Below, in pieces: positions 62,801-64,000 of a stretch of DNA of 64,000 bases. Location: positions 1,488,001-1,552,000 of the forward strand of contig JAVTVJ010000347.1 of assembly GCA_034509425.1 (NCBI GenBank), given 5' to 3'. The first letter of the stretch is position 1. Every line of letters starts with the position of its first letter. The notes beneath the pieces were generated by a model that did not search any database, had not been told where the DNA came from, and worked only from the letters and a program-made list of their open reading frames with translations. This DNA comes from Eopsaltria australis (Eukaryota > Chordata > Aves > Passeriformes > Petroicidae). A program made the translations under genes and the position numbers.

Positions 62801-64000
62801 GACTTAGGGGGAAAACCCACAAAAAAAACTCACACAAAATCTACCAATCAAACAAACAAAAAAACCTGAAATTTTTAGTATACAGATATTTTTATTATAC
62901 TCTTGATTTTAAATCTAGGAAGACTGTGCTTCTTGTATGATTGTAGAAATTGTGATAGCAATTGTACATCTTTCAACAGGTAACATTTCAGGCTTGCAGC
63001 ATTTCTGAAGCAAGATATCTCTATGATCAGCTAGCTACAATTTGTCCCATTGTGGTAAGTAATGGACATCTGTCAGATTAACTCTTCCATAGTGGCAAAA
63101 TTCACTATATGTAAAAAAACTAATACCCAAATTGCAAGCCCACAAATTGGGTGCTCTGGGATAAGACTCTCTCTGTTTTGCCACGTGAGTCGTGTTAACT
63201 ATCTAATGTGCAAATGACACCACAAAACCGGTATCTCTTCCTTCTTGGCTCTTGTGTCTATTTCTTTTCCTCTGCTCTCACTCCCACATGCGTGAGACTC
63301 TTGTTGAATAGTCTTAGAAATAGATTTGGGCAGTTTTTCATGAGAACAAGGCAAACTTGCTCCTTAAAACAATTCTTAATTTTTCAACTCTGGTCTGGTG
63401 TTACAGAGGATTTCAGCTTAAGTTGTTTAAATCTGTCCCTTTTATAAACATGTTGTCATAAACAGCTGCTTATAACAGGAGTTGTGAAAATAAAGTATCT
63501 GTCTGTATGATGAGTAGATCCTGCCCTGAGTAAGGCATGTTCCAGCTGTATTACTAAGGTGCTTGGCCAAACAAAAATAAAATAAAATGATTGCCAGGTG
63601 AATTTTGGAAGTGTGCGAGCAGAATACTTGCTGATTTGTCTCAAAAGTGCTTCTGCCAGTATCATTTTTGAGTGCCTTAAATGCTGATCTGTAGAAGTAA
63701 AACATTAGAAGAGTGTCAGATGCCGCTACAGGAATGCTATCCCTTTACCCAGCTGTTTTTTAGAGGTAGCAGTTGAGATATTTCTGGTTATACAGGCTTT
63801 GGTTGTACGTTAAACTGAAGTATATATACTTCAGTTCCTTCTGGATCAGAATGTTCCCTCTCCAGTGGGATTGTATTTTGCTTTTGGTTCCTTGGCCTGT
63901 CCTTTGTTTTGATACTAGGCTGTTTCATTTTAGATGGCGTTGAGTGCTGCATCTCCATTCTACAGAGGCTACGTGTCTGACATTGACTGTCGCTGGGGAG
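38696..64000 (+). CDS. GCLC: GCLC, glutamate-cysteine ligase catalytic subunit (5' part, runs off the window)
   Basis: The enzyme joins L-glutamate to L-cysteine using ATP to give gamma-glutamylcysteine, the rate-limiting step of cytosolic glutathione synthesis. It works with the modifier subunit GCLM. Eight coding exons (38696-38845, 52399-52511, 53319-53501, 56111-56224, 56977-57035, 57126-57262, 62980-63054, 63934-64000+) join in frame to about 299 residues of the roughly 637 expected. The product begins [20 protein letters not shown], nearly identical to human. Acidic residues of the metal/ATP site are kept: E50, E52, E96, E103. R127 and P158, positions of reported human deficiency variants, are also conserved. 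The adjacent cysteines (249-250 here) correspond to the human Cys248/249 pair linked to subunit association. The start is chosen by homology and a strong Kozak context (G at -3, G at +4). One extra residue versus human lies in the [15 protein letters not shown] loop. Confidence 0.97.
38931..38960 (+). repeat. (GTGCC)6 pentanucleotide microsatellite
   Basis: Six perfect tandem GTGCC units lie 86 bp inside GCLC intron 1, within the CpG island. A degenerate flank (GGTGCGGTGC) precedes it. It is likely length-polymorphic. Confidence 0.95.
45582..45680 (+). repeat. GT/TTGG simple repeat and long G-run
   Basis: A GTGTGTGTG tract passes into TTGGTTGATTGGTTGGTTGG, and about 50 bp further on a run GGGGAGGGGGGGGGG occurs near 45660-45674. 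This is simple sequence inside GCLC intron 1; the G-run could form a quadruplex on the coding strand. Confidence 0.7.
47515..47665 (-). repeat. CR1 LINE 3' fragment, minus orientation
   Basis: It starts AAATCACAGAGTGG, followed by AAGGCACCTTTGAAGATCAT, CAAACTCCATGCCCTGGGCA and TTGCTCAAAGCCCCATCCA, the typical CR1 3' region read on the opposite strand. The short open frames here are repeat-derived. Confidence 0.88.
48204..48654 (+). mobile_element. Solo endogenous-retrovirus LTR with 5-bp target duplication
   Basis: The 451-bp block starts TG, ends CA, and is flanked on both sides by TGGGG (48199-48203 and 48655-48659). A promoter TATA box (TATAAAG, 48548-48554) and a polyadenylation signal (AATAAA, 48623-48628) about 70 bp apart give the LTR layout U3-R-U5. 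The phrase CTAGCTCCTTGCTTTGCACA before the signal is typical of avian LTRs. No primer-binding site or internal retroviral genes follow; the right flank goes straight into a CR1. It is therefore a solo LTR left by recombination. It is not coding. Confidence 0.75.
48660..48887 (+). repeat. CR1 LINE 3' end, interrupted by the LTR
   Basis: It reads TCAGACATTAGAAAAAAATT, GGTGGTCAGGCATTGGGATA, GAGGTGATAGAGTCACCATC and ends GAAGATTCTGTGATTA, the CR1 3' end and tail. The solo LTR immediately to the left probably inserted into this copy; the 5' remnant left of 48199 is too worn to delimit. Confidence 0.88.
52399..52511 (+). CDS. GCLC: GCLC coding exon 2
   Basis: Acceptor TTTATAAG, donor GTGAGT. It codes for V51 to the first two bases of N88 ([14 protein letters not shown]...). 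It contains Glu52 of the active site. The exon is preceded by a T-rich tract. Confidence 0.96.
53319..53501 (+). CDS. GCLC: GCLC coding exon 3
   Basis: Acceptor TATTATAG, donor GTGAGA. It codes for [20 protein letters not shown] onward to SFP plus two bases of Arg149. It holds Glu96 and Glu103 and the glycine-rich TPGQPYGGT loop. It is the most conserved segment in the window. A long antisense frame overlapping it (52643-53383) is a chance opening. Confidence 0.97.
54340..54393 (+). repeat. 27-bp direct tandem duplication
   Basis: Two adjacent units beginning CTTAGCAGCAA (54340-54366 and 54367-54393) differ at a few bases. It lies in GCLC intron 3, with no known function. Confidence 0.75.
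56111..56224 (+). CDS. GCLC: GCLC coding exon 4
   Basis: Acceptor TATTACATAG, donor GTAAGA. It completes Arg149 and reads [20 protein letters not shown] and on to KHPRF. P158 is present. Confidence 0.96.
56977..57035 (+). CDS. GCLC: GCLC coding exon 5
   Basis: A small 59-bp exon with acceptor TTGTTGTAG and donor GTGAGT. It codes for [20 protein letters not shown]. The following intron is only 90 bp. Confidence 0.96.
57126..57262 (+). CDS. GCLC: GCLC coding exon 6
   Basis: Acceptor TTCCACACAG, donor GTAAAG. It codes for [20 protein letters not shown] through [11 protein letters not shown]. It carries the CC pair, and the acidic loop has one more residue than human. Confidence 0.96.
57957..58522 (-). 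mobile_element. Antisense ERV-type solo LTR nested in the larger LTR
   Basis: Read on the minus strand it starts TGTCCTGGCATCAGCTGGGA and ends AACCGCAACA, about 566 bp with TG...CA ends. Diagnostic phrases include CCAAAGGGATATCCCATACC and TTATCTCAACCCACAAGTTT near the U5 side. This is the common avian ERVL-type LTR. The flanking 5-mers AGGGC and AAGAC each differ by one base from AGGAC, which would fit an eroded 5-bp duplication. It interrupts the host LTR between GGGAAGG and ACTCATGTTGG. Confidence 0.75.
58845..59706 (+). mobile_element. CR1 LINE 3' segment with reverse-transcriptase remnant, nested in the LTR
   Basis: About 862 bp of CR1 in plus orientation. Its 5' part keeps the C-terminal end of the CR1 polymerase: a frame at 58839-59081 carries [12 protein letters not shown]...[10 protein letters not shown], and after a frameshift a second frame at 59068-59259 carries [21 protein letters not shown]. 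The 3' UTR follows and the tail ends GATTTTGTGAT. Stops and the frameshift show it is inactive. The host LTR resumes at 59707 with ATCTCTCTGGCC. Confidence 0.85.
61627..61686. repeat. A-rich simple sequence
   Basis: GGGGGG followed by a long A-run broken by CAAACC units. It is low-complexity DNA in GCLC intron 6 and the source of the lysine-rich open frame nearby. Confidence 0.8.
62980..63054 (+). CDS. GCLC: GCLC coding exon 7
   Basis: Acceptor TTTCAACAG, donor GTAAGT. It codes for [25 protein letters not shown] in 25 whole codons (phase 0 at both ends). The sequence is identical to human over its length as I recall it. Confidence 0.97.
63813..63836. repeat. Perfect 24-bp palindrome
   Basis: AACTGAAGTATA is followed immediately by its exact reverse complement, with no spacer. 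It lies in GCLC intron 7 about 100 bp upstream of exon 8. It could extrude a small cruciform, or in RNA form a hairpin near the branch point region. Confidence 0.9.
63934..64000 (+). CDS. GCLC: GCLC coding exon 8 (cut by the window edge)
   Basis: Acceptor TTTCATTTTAG. It codes for [22 protein letters not shown] plus one base, then the window ends. The remaining exons of GCLC, including the C-terminal half of the enzyme, lie downstream. Confidence 0.96.
   Translation, partial: MALSAASPFYRGYVSDIDCRWG

Larger units (their letters stand above)
57263..62979 (+). other. GCLC: GCLC intron 6
   Basis: This 5,717-bp GT-AG intron has donor GTAAAG and acceptor TTTCAACAG. Nearly half of it is the nested LTR/LTR/CR1 block. 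The rest is AT-rich, with A-rich and T-rich homopolymer tracts at about 61631-61690, 62380-62390 and 62424-62440. I see no gene inside it. Confidence 0.9.

Overview
This is a vertebrate nuclear genomic window, almost certainly from a bird and probably a neoavian or passerine. The evidence is two intron-bearing genes with close human counterparts, several CR1 LINE 3' ends with the avian tail, and avian-type endogenous retrovirus LTRs. There are no bacterial-style operons, CRISPR arrays or tRNA/rRNA genes. Most open frames in the window are chance or repeat-derived.

Two protein-coding genes are supported, both on the + strand. KLHL31 (BTB-BACK-Kelch adaptor, 634 residues) is coded in two exons, 5563-6734 and 8549-9281. 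The acceptor at 5559-5560, just before the ATG, implies at least one upstream non-coding exon that I could not place. GCLC (catalytic subunit of glutamate-cysteine ligase) starts at 38696 in a CpG island. Its first eight coding exons (about 299 residues) lie in the window, and the gene continues beyond 64000. The same neighbours occur together in human (6p12), so this looks like conserved synteny.

Layout: 1-5.5 kb is KLHL31 upstream DNA with CR1 relics. 5.5-9.3 kb is the KLHL31 coding region. 9.3-14 kb holds the 3' UTR or downstream DNA, with an old inverted-repeat element at 11.84-12.19 kb. 14-38 kb is intergenic, with CR1 fragments, an isolated 270-bp CpG-rich block at 17.7 kb and a perfect NRF2/MAF-type element at 24.98 kb. 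38.0-39.4 kb is the GCLC CpG-island promoter. 38.8-52.4 kb is GCLC intron 1, with a solo LTR flanked by a 5-bp repeat. 52.4-64 kb holds GCLC exons 2-8. Intron 6 contains a three-element nest: an LTR split by an antisense LTR and by a CR1.

GCLC makes gamma-glutamylcysteine, the rate-limiting step of glutathione synthesis, and is a classic NRF2 target. KLHL31 is a muscle-associated Kelch protein. I see no sign that they work as one system beyond adjacency. The most useful observations are a perfect antioxidant response element only about 130 bp upstream of the GCLC ATG with a second copy 13.6 kb further upstream, the sharply bounded GC-rich patch inside KLHL31 exon 2, the orphan CpG island, and the nested transposons in GCLC intron 6. 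I did not find a convincing undescribed biological system.
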